Below are positions 1 through 8,182 of a stretch of DNA of 64,000 nucleotides, one piece after another. A program made the translations under genes and the position numbers. Origin of the DNA: Candidatus Contendibacter sp. (GTDB lineage: Bacteria; Pseudomonadota; Gammaproteobacteria; Competibacterales; Competibacteraceae). The DNA is taken from assembly GCA_029624675.1 (NCBI GenBank), contig JARSSP010000071.1:173686-237685 (forward strand), in the 5' to 3' direction. Every line of letters starts with the position of its first letter. Position 1 is the first letter of the stretch. Below the pieces are notes generated by a model. It made no database searches. It worked only from the letters and a program-made list of their open reading frames with translations, and was not told where the DNA came from.

Positions 1-81
1 GATGCGCAAATGGGGCAGAAGACCGGCCAACCGTGCCCAGTCGTCGCCGCTCGGCGGGATTGTCGAGTCGGACGGTTTCAA
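1..81 (-). CDS. Start of an unidentified gene (partial, runs off the window)
   Basis: An open frame on the minus strand begins with TTG at 81. That codon overlaps the TGA of the upstream HMA-like gene (TTGA), and GAGG lies six bases before it. The 27 visible residues are polar, then read DDWARLAGLLPHLR. This resembles the cytoplasmic start of some ABC exporters, but it is too short to assign. The coupling to the preceding gene and the Shine-Dalgarno are the only support, so the product is left unnamed. Confidence 0.35.
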   Translation of the reverse strand, partial: MKPSDSTIPPSGDDWARLAGLLPHLRI

Positions 82-449
82 CGAAATCCTCGCGCCAGCG
101 ACAGCACCGAGGTTTCGACGCTCTTGCGCAGCAGCGTGCCGAACAGGGCGTTGCCGAACAGGGCGCCGGCCTGCTTGACCAGATCGCCGCCGGCCGAGGC
201 GGCGGGCGCGGCGGATATGGGGCTGTCCAGACAACCAGCCTTGTAGAGGTGGTACAGAATGTCGTCGGCGTTCAACCGGGCGGTGTCGTAATGAATCAGC
301 ACGCTGCCGATTTTGTCGTTGTGGCTATGGCTGTCGATGCCCGGTAGTTCTGCCAGCATCTTGCCTAGCTTAGCCCGACACTCGGCCCGATGCAGACGCG
401 CGGTCTTGATCCGCAGACGACCCGGAACATGATGGATGTAGTAGCTCAT
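78..449 (-). CDS. HMA-like (heavy-metal-associated fold) protein, last visible full gene of the iron operon
   Basis: A 123-residue protein. Its first 75 residues (start MSYYIHHVPGRLRIK, later GSVLIHYDTARLNADDIL) match the pattern of HMA_2-type ferredoxin-like domains, in which an HxPGRLRI segment replaces the CxxC metal site. The C-terminal third is Ala/Gly-rich and weakly hydrophobic. Proteins of this kind often lie beside metal transporters and P-type ATPases. The ATG at 449 has GAGG eight bases upstream. It follows feoB and the Cys-rich FeoB partner on the same strand, so a role in iron or metal handling is likely but inferred. No metal-binding cysteines are present in the HMA part. Confidence 0.6.
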   Translation of the reverse strand: MSYYIHHVPGRLRIKTARLHRAECRAKLGKMLAELPGIDSHSHNDKIGSVLIHYDTARLNADDILYHLYKAGCLDSPISAAPAASAGGDLVKQAGALFGNALFGTLLRKSVETSVLSLARGFR

Positions 450-545
450 CGCAATGACCTCGCAACGGGATTCGAGTGGACGTTTCGATGCAATCGTTCG
501 CCTCCCCTCGCTGGCGGGCGGGGGGGTTGAGCGAGAAAGCGGCGC

Positions 546-791
546 TCAACAAGGGTCGGACGGTAATCGCTTGCGCCGCCCGACGGCGACGGGATAGACC
601 TTGACCTGCACTTTGAAACAGGACGCATTCGACGCGCAGCCGCTACAGCCGCCAGCGGGTGGCGCGTTCTTGACCGAACTGTCATCCCCCCAGCGGACGC
701 CGAACCGGAAAAGTCCAGACGGCAGCCAAGATCGCAACAGGGCGAGCGCGGCGATCACCACGACCAACAACGCCAAGCCGTCCTGCCACAT
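546..791 (-). CDS. FeoB-associated Cys-rich membrane protein
   Basis: An 81-residue protein with one N-terminal membrane segment (about residues 6-22, Leu/Val/Ala-rich) followed by the cysteine cluster GCSGCASNASC near residue 50. Short single-pass proteins with a GCxxCxxxxxC cluster next to feoB are known as FeoB-associated Cys-rich membrane proteins. Their role is unclear; they may help FeoB assembly or act in place of FeoC. The ATG at 791 is preferred to the upstream in-frame GTG at 800 because GGAGG lies eight bases before 791 and touches 800. The gene starts one base after the feoB stop (TGAGATG), so translational coupling is likely. Confidence 0.7.
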   Translation of the reverse strand: MWQDGLALLVVVIAALALLRSWLPSGLFRFGVRWGDDSSVKNAPPAGGCSGCASNASCFKVQVKVYPVAVGRRKRLPSDPC

Positions 792-792
792 C

Positions 793-2697
793 TCAGCCAC
801 CTCCCAGCGCTAAGGCTACCCGGTAGGTAACGAAGGCGGCGAGATACGCCAACGCCATCAGGTAGACGAACATGAACGTCGCCCACCGCCAGGAGTTGGT
901 CTCGCGGCGGACGGCGGCCAGCGTCGCCAGACATTGCGGGGCGAACACGTACCAGGCCAGCAACGACAGAGCCGTCGCCAGCGTCCAGCTCTGGGCCAGC
1001 GTCGTGGTCAGCGCTTCCGTGACGGCGCCTTCGTCGCCGCTCAGGGCGTACACGGTACCGAGCGCCGCCACCGCCACCTCGCGCGCCGCCAGGCCCGGCA
1101 CCAAGGCGATGGCGATCTGCCAGTTGAAGCCGATCGGCGCCAGCAACGGTTCCAGCGTCCGCCCGATCAGGCCGGCGAAGCTGTAATAAATCGCCGGTTC
1201 CGTGGCGCCTTCCGGCGCGGCGGGAAAAGTGGACAGAAACCACAGGATGACCAGCACGCTCAAGATGATCGTGCCGATCCGACGCATGAAGATCTTGGCG
1301 CGCTCCCACAAACCCAACAATACATTGGCGGGATTCGGCCATTTGTAGCTGGGCAGTTCCATCAGCAAAGGCTGCCGGTCGCCGCGCAACAGGGTCAGCC
1401 GCAACACGCCCGCCACCGCCAGCGCGCCGACGATGCCGGTCGCGTACAGGCCGAACATGACCAGCCCTTGCAAACCGATCCCGCCCCAGACCGTGGTCGC
1501 GGGCACGAACGCGGCGATCAGCAAAACGTACACCGGCAACCGCGCCGAGCAGGTCATCAGCGGCGCGATCAGGATCGTGACCAAACGATCCAGCGGATGG
1601 GCGATGGTGCGCGCCGCCATGATGCCGGGAATGGCGCAGGCGAAGCTGGAGAGCAAGGGGATAAAGGCGCGGCCGTTCAAACCGACCGCGCTCATCAGCC
1701 GATCCATCAGGAACGCGGCGCGGGTCATGTAGCCGGAATCTTCCAGCAGCAGAATGAACAGGAACAAGATCAGGATTTGCGGCAGGAAGATCACCACGCC
1801 GCCCACGCCGGCGACGATGCCGTCGACCAGCAGGCTCTTGAGCAGGCTCTCCTCCATGTGCGCGGAGAGCCACTGCTGCAAGCCGGCCATGCCGCCGTCG
1901 ATCCAGTCCATCGGTGCTTCCGCCCAACTGAACACGGCCTGGAACATCAGGAACAGCAGGGCGAGCAAAATCAGCGGTCCCGCCACCGGATGCAGCAATA
2001 CCCGGTCGAGTTGCCGGGTAAGGTGTTCCGGCGCGCCCTCGCGGACCACGGCTTCTTGCAGCAGGCGCTCCACCTCTCGGTGGTGGGCGCGAATGGCGTC
2101 CGGCGAGGGCTCCACCCAGTCGGAGATCGCGGTGACACCATCCCCGGCCGGAGCCTGGTTCAACAGCGCGTCGATCTGGCCGAGCAGGTCTCGCACCCCG
2201 TGCTTGCGCATCGCCACGGTGGTCACCACCGGAATGCCCAACTGCCGTGACAGCGCTTCAGTGCTGATCTGACAGCCGCGCTTCTGGGCGATGTCCATCA
2301 TGTTCAGCACCAGAATCAGCGGCCGGCCCAGTTGCCGCAACTCCAGCAACAGCCGCAAATGCTGACCCAGATTGGTGGCGTCGGTCACGCACACCAACGC
2401 ATCCGGCAAGGTTTCTCGTGCCTGCCGGCCCAGCACCACGTCACGGGTGATGGCTTCGTCGGGGCTGCGGGCGCGCAGGCTGTAGCTGCCAGGCAGATCG
2501 AGCACTTCGACCGGATGGCCGCCCGGCGTTTTCAGCAAACCGCTTTTCCGCTCGACGGTCACGCCGGGGTAGTTACCGGTCTTTTGCCGGCCGCCGGTCA
2601 GGGTGTTGAACAGGGTGGTCTTGCCGCTGTTGGGCGGACCGACCAAGGCGATGCGGGCGGGTCTGAAACCCTCCGCGGCTAGAGTTCCAGCCGTCAT
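793..2697 (-). CDS. feoB: Ferrous iron transporter FeoB
   Basis: A 634-residue inner-membrane ferrous iron transporter with an N-terminal G protein. The P-loop is GPPNSGKTTLFN (residues about 20-31), G3 is DLPGSYSL and G4 is NMMD. After a helical linker come the membrane repeats, including the Gate segment MTCSARLPVY with its conserved cysteine, and a second Gate-like region near residue 500. The length is at the short end of the family (E. coli FeoB is 773 residues), with little C-terminal extension. The ATG overlaps the feoA stop by four bases (ATGA). It is expected to pump Fe(II) under low iron from the Fur-type promoter upstream of the ferritin-like gene. Confidence 0.95.
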   Translation of the reverse strand: MTAGTLAAEGFRPARIALVGPPNSGKTTLFNTLTGGRQKTGNYPGVTVERKSGLLKTPGGHPVEVLDLPGSYSLRARSPDEAITRDVVLGRQARETLPDALVCVTDATNLGQHLRLLLELRQLGRPLILVLNMMDIAQKRGCQISTEALSRQLGIPVVTTVAMRKHGVRDLLGQIDALLNQAPAGDGVTAISDWVEPSPDAIRAHHREVERLLQEAVVREGAPEHLTRQLDRVLLHPVAGPLILLALLFLMFQAVFSWAEAPMDWIDGGMAGLQQWLSAHMEESLLKSLLVDGIVAGVGGVVIFLPQILILFLFILLLEDSGYMTRAAFLMDRLMSAVGLNGRAFIPLLSSFACAIPGIMAARTIAHPLDRLVTILIAPLMTCSARLPVYVLLIAAFVPATTVWGGIGLQGLVMFGLYATGIVGALAVAGVLRLTLLRGDRQPLLMELPSYKWPNPANVLLGLWERAKIFMRRIGTIILSVLVILWFLSTFPAAPEGATEPAIYYSFAGLIGRTLEPLLAPIGFNWQIAIALVPGLAAREVAVAALGTVYALSGDEGAVTEALTTTLAQSWTLATALSLLAWYVFAPQCLATLAAVRRETNSWRWATFMFVYLMALAYLAAFVTYRVALALGGG

Positions 2698-3050
2698 GAT
2701 AGCCGCGCCTCCTGCCCGGTCGACGACCTCGTGTCCGCGCCCTGGTCGAGCAACGGCCCGACCAGCACGGCGTTGGCCTCGCCGCGACGCAGGGCCACGG
2801 TCATGGTCTGATTGATCCGTACCGCCAGCGGGTCGCGACCCAGAAAACCGTGATGCAACACTTCGACGCAGGCGCCTTCGACGAAACCCATCTCCAAAAG
2901 ACCGCGTTCGATGTCGCCTTCCCCGCTCTGCACGGCCAGGATGCGACCGACACCGCCCGGCCGCATCAATCCTAGGGGTTGTGTCAAACCCGCCTTCACC
3001 AAACGGCCCAGCTCGAACAGTTGGCGTTCCTGCCCACCGTGCCCGTCCAT
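2694..3050 (-). CDS. feoA: Ferrous iron transport protein FeoA
   Basis: A 118-residue small cytoplasmic SH3-like protein that interacts with FeoB. The core (about residues 25-100) shows the FeoA pattern: a glycine-rich start, LLEMGFVEGACVEVLHHG, then DPLAVRINQTMTVALRR. Short polar tails at both ends make it longer than the usual 75-85 residues. The ATG directly abuts the TAA of the ferritin-like gene, and its own stop overlaps the feoB start, so the three genes form one translationally coupled series. Confidence 0.88.
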   Translation of the reverse strand: MDGHGGQERQLFELGRLVKAGLTQPLGLMRPGGVGRILAVQSGEGDIERGLLEMGFVEGACVEVLHHGFLGRDPLAVRINQTMTVALRRGEANAVLVGPLLDQGADTRSSTGQEARLS

Positions 3051-3518
3051 TTAAATCTCTCCGGCGACGTAGGCGTTGGTCTGACCCGGCGCCCGCAGCA
3101 TCTTGTTCACTTCGTCCAGATGCGTTTGTTCGGCGGTGATCTGCGCGCGGGCGTATTCTTCAAGACGTACGTCCTGGTCGCGAGCGCAGTCCAACAATGC
3201 GTAATAGGCTTTGAGCGCCTCGCCCTCGTGAGCCAGCGATTCGCGCAGGATGTCGCCGATATCGTGCTGGTGGGTTTCCAGCAGCGGACCGATGCCGAGG
3301 GAGGGATGGCCGCCCAGACTGGTGATCAACTCGCCGGCCTGGCGGGCGTGCATCAAGCTCTCGTCGGCCTGAGCGTTGAGCCAGCCGACGATGGGGATGC
3401 GGTTGTAGCCGTACACCATCAGCGCGTAGTGGGTGTAGCGCACCACGCCGGCCAGCTCCAGTTCGAGAATGCGGTTCAACACGCCGATGGCGGCGTTCCG
3501 GTCAAATTCCTGGGTCAT
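3051..3518 (-). CDS. Bacterioferritin / ferritin-like protein
   Basis: A 155-residue four-helix ferritin-like protein. It carries carboxylate-rich helices (NRILELELAGVVRYTHY, ADESLMHARQAGEL, LAHEGEALKAYYALLD, AEQTHLDEVNK) with Glu and His at positions expected for a di-iron site. The exact ExxH spacing of E. coli Bfr helix B is not kept, and a haem-ligating Met cannot be assigned with confidence, so ferritin-like is the safe name. It probably stores iron imported by FeoAB, or acts as a ferroxidase. The ATG at 3518 has AGAGG nine bases upstream. It is the first gene of the operon, just after the Fur-type promoter. Pairing a storage protein with uptake genes in one operon is less usual than separate control. 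Confidence 0.82.
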   Translation of the reverse strand: MTQEFDRNAAIGVLNRILELELAGVVRYTHYALMVYGYNRIPIVGWLNAQADESLMHARQAGELITSLGGHPSLGIGPLLETHQHDIGDILRESLAHEGEALKAYYALLDCARDQDVRLEEYARAQITAEQTHLDEVNKMLRAPGQTNAYVAGEI

Positions 3519-3569
3519 GTCGATGTGCCTCTTCGTCGTAAGATAATCCGTGATCGCGCCTCATCTGGC

Positions 3570-3600
3570 GTGAGAGCCAGACTACCGACATAGCTCTCAC
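3570..3600 (-). other. Inverted repeat in the leader of the iron operon
   Basis: GTGAGAGC (3570-3577) and GCTCTCAC (3593-3600) form a perfect 8-bp stem around a 15-base loop. It lies between the predicted transcription start (about 3622) and the first ATG (3518). There is no U-run, so it is not a terminator. It could be a protein- or sRNA-binding hairpin, or chance. Confidence 0.4.
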
Positions 3601-3628
3601 ACTCGCTCCCTAACGCGCTTCAAATAAT

Positions 3629-3657
3629 ACTATACTACAAATAAGAATGGTTCTCAA
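3629..3657 (-). promoter_or_regulatory. Sigma70 promoter with overlapping Fur box for the ferritin-feoAB operon
   Basis: On the minus strand, TTGAGA (3657-3652) and TATAGT (3634-3629) are separated by exactly 17 bases. The 15-mer at 3642-3656 is an imperfect 7-1-7 palindrome (TGAGAAC C ATTCTTA on the minus strand) matching 10 of 14 positions of the Fur consensus TGATAATnATTATCA. It covers the end of the -35 and the spacer, where a repressor would block RNA polymerase. It sits 110-140 bases upstream of the ferritin-like ATG. Confidence 0.7.
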
Positions 3658-3773
3658 TAATAAAAACCGATTGGAGATATTGGAATTTGCTCGCTTAACC
3701 GTACACACCTCAACTGACACCGCGATCCAACTTCACCCTAAACCCTACCACGGCGCATCGTTTTTCAATATAT

Positions 3774-4598
3774 TCAACGCCGAAAGCCACGTCCACCGCG
3801 TGGTCGATCAGGCCAAATTCGACCGGTTGCCGAGGGCTGGCGTGGTTCCGGTCTGGATTCTGGCGACGCAAGGCCCACGGCGCGCAACAACTCCACCACT
3901 TGCGCCTCGTCCAGTTCGTCCCAATGGCCGGGATGCAAACCGCGCCGCAAGGTCACCGGTCCATAACGCACCCGGGTCAGCCGGCTGACCGTGACACCCT
4001 GTGATTCCCATAACCGGCGCACCTCGCGGTGGCGGCCCTCGCGCAGGATTACGTGATACCAGTGATTGGCGCCCTCCCCGCCCGCCTCCCGAATCGCGTC
4101 GAACCGCGCCAATCCATCCTCCAGCACCACCCCCTCGCGCAGCCGTTTCAGCATCTCCGGCGCGACTTCGCCCAACACCCGCACCGCGTACTCCCGCTCG
4201 ATCTGGGACGAGGGATGCATCAACCGGTTGGCCAACTCACCGTCGTTGGTCAGTAACAACAGACCCTGGGTATTCAAATCGAGCCGACCGACCGCGATCC
4301 AGCGACCATCGCGCAACGGCGGCAACCGTTCAAAGATCGTGGGTCGGTCTTCGGGATCGTGGCGGCTGGTCATTTCGCCGACCGGCTTGTAATAGGCCAG
4401 CACCCGCCGCCGCTGCCCGAACGGACGCACCTGGAGTGGTCGACCGTCGATTTGGATTTTCTCCGCACCGTTGACTTGGCCGCCCAGTTGCGCCACCACG
4501 CCGTTGACCGTGATCCGGCCCTGGCGAATCCAGTCTTCGATTTGGCGGCGGGAACCCAGCCCCATGCGGGCCAGGAATTTCTGCAAGCGTTCAGCCAT
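3774..4598 (-). CDS. rluB: Ribosomal large subunit pseudouridine synthase B
   Basis: A 274-residue RsuA/RluB-family enzyme, expected to convert U2605 of 23S rRNA to pseudouridine. An N-terminal S4 RNA-binding domain (LQKFLARMGLGSRRQIEDW) is followed by the synthase domain with the catalytic aspartate motif GRLDLNTQGLLLLTNDGE and the later RHREVRRLWES motif. The ATG at 4598 overlaps the end of scpB by eight bases and begins at the conserved MAERLQKF. A longer in-frame start lies inside scpB and is not supported. The C-terminal 30 residues are Pro/Arg-rich, as often in this family. Gene order scpA-scpB-rluB is widespread. Confidence 0.93.
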   Translation of the reverse strand: MAERLQKFLARMGLGSRRQIEDWIRQGRITVNGVVAQLGGQVNGAEKIQIDGRPLQVRPFGQRRRVLAYYKPVGEMTSRHDPEDRPTIFERLPPLRDGRWIAVGRLDLNTQGLLLLTNDGELANRLMHPSSQIEREYAVRVLGEVAPEMLKRLREGVVLEDGLARFDAIREAGGEGANHWYHVILREGRHREVRRLWESQGVTVSRLTRVRYGPVTLRRGLHPGHWDELDEAQVVELLRAVGLASPESRPEPRQPSATGRIWPDRPRGGRGFRR

Positions 4599-5193
4599 CG
4601 GGGGATTCCGTCGGGGTGATGGAGTTTTCGTCCGGGACGGCCACGCGGCGCTCCAGTTCGGCACCGATGGCGTCCAGGTCGCGCGGCGTCGCCAACGGGG
4701 GCAACTCGCTCAAGCTTTTGAGATTGAAGTAGTCCAGAAACGCGCGGGTCGTGGCGTACAACGCGGGACGGCCCGGCACCTCGCGATGGCCGATTACCTT
4801 GATCCAGCCGCGCTCCTGCAAGGTTTTCATGATGCTGGAACTGACGCTGACCCCGCGCACCGCCTCGATCTCGCCCCGGGTCACCGGCTGGCGGTAAGCG
4901 ATCAGCGCCAGCGTTTCCAGCAGCGCGCGGGAATAGCTGGCGGTCCGCTCTTCCCACAACCGCGTTACCCAGGGCGCGAACGCCTGGGGGACTTGCAGGC
5001 GAAAGCCGCTGGCCACCTCGACCAATTCCACGCCGCGTCCGGCGTAGTCGGCGGACAGCTCGGCCAGCGCCGCGCGTGCCGCGTCCCGCTCGGGCCGTTC
5101 CGCCTCGGGGAACGCCGCCAACAGCCGATCCAGCGTCAGCGGCTCGCCAGCGGCCAGCAACAACGCTTCCAAAACGCTCTTCAGTTCCGGCAT
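4591..5193 (-). CDS. scpB: Segregation and condensation protein B
   Basis: A 200-residue condensin subunit made of two winged-helix domains (start MPELKSVLEALLLAAGEPL; LALIAYRQPVTRGEIEAVRG and VSSSIMKTLQERGW are the second-domain hallmarks). ScpB dimerises and binds ScpA to regulate the SMC ATPase during chromosome segregation. The SMC gene itself is in this window at 15908-19414. It begins eight bases after the scpA stop and overlaps rluB by eight bases, so the three are co-transcribed. Confidence 0.93.
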   Translation of the reverse strand: MPELKSVLEALLLAAGEPLTLDRLLAAFPEAERPERDAARAALAELSADYAGRGVELVEVASGFRLQVPQAFAPWVTRLWEERTASYSRALLETLALIAYRQPVTRGEIEAVRGVSVSSSIMKTLQERGWIKVIGHREVPGRPALYATTRAFLDYFNLKSLSELPPLATPRDLDAIGAELERRVAVPDENSITPTESPDG

Positions 5194-5201
5194 GGGGACT
5201 T

Positions 5202-6002
5202 TCAGCCCCGCCGTCGGACGTGAATCGGCGCGAACGGTTCGGTCTGGACCAGTTCCAGCAGCGCTTCGCGCAATAATTCCAGCACCGCCAGAAACGTCAC
5301 CACCACGCCCATCCGCCCCTCCTCCGGCCGAAACAGCGTGCTGAAGGGGATAAAGCGCAGCGCGTCCAGCCGTTCCAGCACCTGGCTCATCCGCTCGCGC
5401 ACCGACAAGGTCTCGCGCCGGATCTGGTGCCGACCGAACAGTTCGGCGCGGGCCAGCACCTCGCGCAAGGCGGCCAGCAAATCGGTCAAACTCACCGGCG
5501 GCGGTGGCCGGCGGGTTTCCCGCTGGACCAGTTCCGCGCCGGCCGGGAAACAATCGCGTTCCAGTCGCGGCAGCGCATCCAGCGCCCGCGCCGCCTGTTG
5601 AAACCGCTCGTACTCCTGCAACCGCCGCACCAGCTCGGCGCGCGGATCTTCCTCTTCCGCCTCGATGGCCGCCGGGCGCGGCAACAGCAGTCGCGACTTG
5701 ATCTCCGCCAGCCAGGCCGCCATCACCAGATATTCCGCCGCCAGTTCCAGCCGCATTTCCCGCATCAGCGCCAGATATTCCATGTACTGCCGGGTAATCT
5801 CCGCGACGGGAATATCGAGAATGTTCAGGCTCTGGCGCCTGATCAGGTAAAGCAGCAAGTCCAGCGGCCCCTCGAACGCCTCCAAAAAGACTTCCAGCGC
5901 ATCGGGCGGAATGTAGAGGTCCCGCGGCAATTGGGTGTAGGGTTCGCCGCCCACCCTGGCGAGTGGCGACGAGTCGGCGGAAGCGTCCATCGTGCTGCTC
6001 AT
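5202..6002 (-). CDS. scpA: Segregation and condensation protein A (kleisin)
   Basis: A 266-residue kleisin that bridges the SMC heads. The N-terminal domain shows the hallmark FEGPLDLLLYLIRRQSLNILDIPV, interrupted here only by writing (FEGPLDLLLYLIR, then QSLNILDIPV), followed by EYLVMAAWLAEIKSRLLLP. The C-terminal winged helix includes VTFLAVLELLREALLELVQ. Its ATG at 6002 overlaps the TGA of the restriction-enzyme gene by four bases (ATGA), and no clear Shine-Dalgarno precedes it. A second in-frame ATG lies at 5990. In many relatives scpA directly follows trpS; here a restriction-modification pair lies between them. Confidence 0.93.
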   Translation of the reverse strand: MSSTMDASADSSPLARVGGEPYTQLPRDLYIPPDALEVFLEAFEGPLDLLLYLIRRQSLNILDIPVAEITRQYMEYLALMREMRLELAAEYLVMAAWLAEIKSRLLLPRPAAIEAEEEDPRAELVRRLQEYERFQQAARALDALPRLERDCFPAGAELVQRETRRPPPPVSLTDLLAALREVLARAELFGRHQIRRETLSVRERMSQVLERLDALRFIPFSTLFRPEEGRMGVVVTFLAVLELLREALLELVQTEPFAPIHVRRRG

Positions 6003-6814
6003 TCGCTGTATCGCGGAGATTTGGCTCTATGGCGATGGGCTGCCAACTCCTCATCGGTCAGTTGCTCTGGAGGCACAAGCCGATAATGTTTTTCATCACT
6101 GACCGCCATTCCATTTTCTGTTTTTTCAAAAGAAAATAGGGCGATCAGATTGTCTTCCATAAACTGCGCCGCAATGGGGCGACAAATCAGTTTTGGAAAT
6201 TTACCGGTGCATAAAGCAAAGTCCCGTTCAATTTGCACAATTCCAAGCTGATCGGTTCCCCCCTTGGCCTGAACTGGAAAAACATAATGTGCGCCATATT
6301 GATCCAAGCCGACATAGACTTCGTCAGTCTCGACCTGACCCATATCAGGCACGGTGGTTCGTAAGTGATTTTGCAATGAATAGCAAGTCACACCAGTAAA
6401 TATATCAATAAGTCTGTTATAGCGAAGCTTCGCAAGCAATCCTTGCTCATCGCCGGATGCATACCTAGCAATAATCCCAGGTGTTGCATCCGGGATTTTA
6501 GTCTCAACCAGCAGATTGTTTGGAATAATACGAGGCATGGAGGCCAGTGAAAATCTATACCTGGCCTGCCCTGTCGGGCGAATGACCCATTCCAGCCCCG
6601 CAGGCGCGCGTTGACGAATTGATGCTGGAAGATTGGCACGGTAACGAAAACTATAAACGACATCCCCAAGATTTTTAGGCAGCTTGATCCCAAGCTTCTT
6701 GGCGGTTTCCACCAGATCATCTCGTTCAAACGTCACCTCCTCGGCGCCTTCCCGATAATGCTGGTCAAAAATATCCTCAATTAGTCTGGTGTAACGGTTT
6801 TTTCGATCAGTCAT
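5999..6814 (-). CDS. Putative type II restriction endonuclease (PD-(D/E)xK-like)
   Basis: A 271-residue protein. The N-terminal half looks like a DNA-binding or recognition region (DDLVETAKKLGIKLPKNLGD near residues 32-50). The C-terminal half has a likely nuclease core: ETDEVYV at about 162-168, then a beta strand ending VFPVQAK at about 178-184. This fits the D-x(n)-(E/Q)xK variant of the PD-(D/E)xK fold. The ATG at 6814 is chosen over an upstream TTG at 6850 because AAGG precedes it. It lies 25 bases after the methyltransferase stop and overlaps scpA. Base composition is markedly AT-richer than scpA, consistent with transfer. Specificity is unknown. Confidence 0.62.
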   Translation of the reverse strand: MTDRKNRYTRLIEDIFDQHYREGAEEVTFERDDLVETAKKLGIKLPKNLGDVVYSFRYRANLPASIRQRAPAGLEWVIRPTGQARYRFSLASMPRIIPNNLLVETKIPDATPGIIARYASGDEQGLLAKLRYNRLIDIFTGVTCYSLQNHLRTTVPDMGQVETDEVYVGLDQYGAHYVFPVQAKGGTDQLGIVQIERDFALCTGKFPKLICRPIAAQFMEDNLIALFSFEKTENGMAVSDEKHYRLVPPEQLTDEELAAHRHRAKSPRYSE

Positions 6815-6839
6815 GCCTTGCTTTCCCGCTATTAATCCA

Positions 6840-8135
6840 TCATGGCCCAAGCCACTGAAGAATGACTACCTCTTCACGCATCTGTTTTTTGGTCACCGTG
6901 GCAAATCGGGTGCGGAAAAGATCAATATCCAATACCTTATAACCCAGCGACTGAGCGATATCCGCCAATAACTCTCCAGTCTTGATCATGACTTGCAAAT
7001 AGGAAGCCTGATCTCCAACCACATACCCCAGATAGGCGCTAGGCTTCAGGAATGATCGCAATTCCGCCAGGTGCCTCGCCATGCCGCCAAAATATAATCG
7101 GGTTACTCGACCATAAAGTTTCTCAAACCCTGATGTCTTGTTAAGTTCAATCCGGCGTTTCTCAATGGCGGCGGCGGTGGATTGAATTTCATGATGATCG
7201 GTCACCCATCGATCATCGGCATCCCCCTTGTAAACATTGCGCGTATTTGAACGAATCAGCCCCTGTTTAAAATTTCTCAACTCAGCCTTATTGTTAATGA
7301 ATCCAAGAAGAACGGATTCGAGGCGAGTGGTGCGGGTATAATCTTTTTCATTCGGGTAGGGGGGCGAAGTAAATACAGCATCTATACTGTTTGGTTTTAA
7401 AATAGTGGACAGTTGCCTTGCATCGGCGAGATGAACTTCAGCGGACGCCTGATGCTCAGGGATGGCGGTTAAATCATTAGCCATTGATATTATTTCCTTC
7501 ATCCAGAGTTCAATGACCGGCGCATCCTGCTTTTTTATTCGACAAACCCCAACTTCAGGGCCAAAATGCAGATTACTAATCGAAAAAACCAGAGCCTTTG
7601 CAAAAGCGAGCAATTCATGATGATGATATTCATCATCCTTGGAACATTGTATTGCTTCAAGAAGGATTAGAGATTTATGCAGCGGGAGAGGACTGATGGA
7701 ATCACTGAGCAGGAGGGAACAGGCTTCAGTTGACAAAGTCCGAAGGGTTTTTAGCTGCTCTTTTTGAATCATTCTTGCAGCACGGTCAGCTATCCGGTTG
7801 GCATGATCGATCAAATCATTCCCGGTTATGCGCCAGTCTATCTTGACCTTGCTCGCAAAATGCGCCATTGGATTGGCTTCGATCCCAATACTATCAATTC
7901 CCTGAACCTTGGATTCAACCAAAGTCGTTCCTGTACCACAAAATGGATCTAGAACAGTTTTACCGGAATGCAAGCCAAACTGATCAATATACTGTCTCAC
8001 CAGATGTGGAGGAAAAGATAAAACAAACCGGTACCAATCATGGAATCGTTTATCTTGAAAACTCAATTTATTGGCCGCGCTATTTTTTTTATAAGCAGTC
8101 TTTTGATCTTTTTCTGAAAAGAAATCCAATTGCAC
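6840..8135 (-). CDS. Site-specific DNA methyltransferase of a type II restriction-modification system
   Basis: A 431-residue SAM-dependent DNA aminomethyltransferase. The SAM-binding motif LDPFCGTGTTLVE is at about residues 61-73, followed by GIEANP. The catalytic motif FTSPPYPNEKDY is at about 270, and the C-terminal region includes GYVVGDQAS. The order motif I then motif IV, with a long region between them, resembles the alpha arrangement. TSPPY favours N4-cytosine methylation, but adenine cannot be excluded. The start is GTG at 8135 with GAGG eight bases upstream. GC content is low (20 of 60 bases at 7621-7680), unlike the flanking trpS and scpA. It should protect host DNA from the adjacent nuclease. 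Confidence 0.85.
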   Translation of the reverse strand: MQLDFFSEKDQKTAYKKNSAANKLSFQDKRFHDWYRFVLSFPPHLVRQYIDQFGLHSGKTVLDPFCGTGTTLVESKVQGIDSIGIEANPMAHFASKVKIDWRITGNDLIDHANRIADRAARMIQKEQLKTLRTLSTEACSLLLSDSISPLPLHKSLILLEAIQCSKDDEYHHHELLAFAKALVFSISNLHFGPEVGVCRIKKQDAPVIELWMKEIISMANDLTAIPEHQASAEVHLADARQLSTILKPNSIDAVFTSPPYPNEKDYTRTTRLESVLLGFINNKAELRNFKQGLIRSNTRNVYKGDADDRWVTDHHEIQSTAAAIEKRRIELNKTSGFEKLYGRVTRLYFGGMARHLAELRSFLKPSAYLGYVVGDQASYLQVMIKTGELLADIAQSLGYKVLDIDLFRTRFATVTKKQMREEVVILQWLGP

Positions 8136-8182
8136 CCGCTATTCCTCAACCTGTCCTGGAGAAACCTTGGCAAACCACAATC

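Noticed and set aside
934..2250. Very long open frames on the strand opposite feoB (and similar ones opposite smc, chpA, ligA and the sensor kinase)
   Set aside because: They mirror highly conserved genes in GC-rich DNA, have low-complexity Arg/Gln/Pro-rich translations and no ribosome-binding sites.
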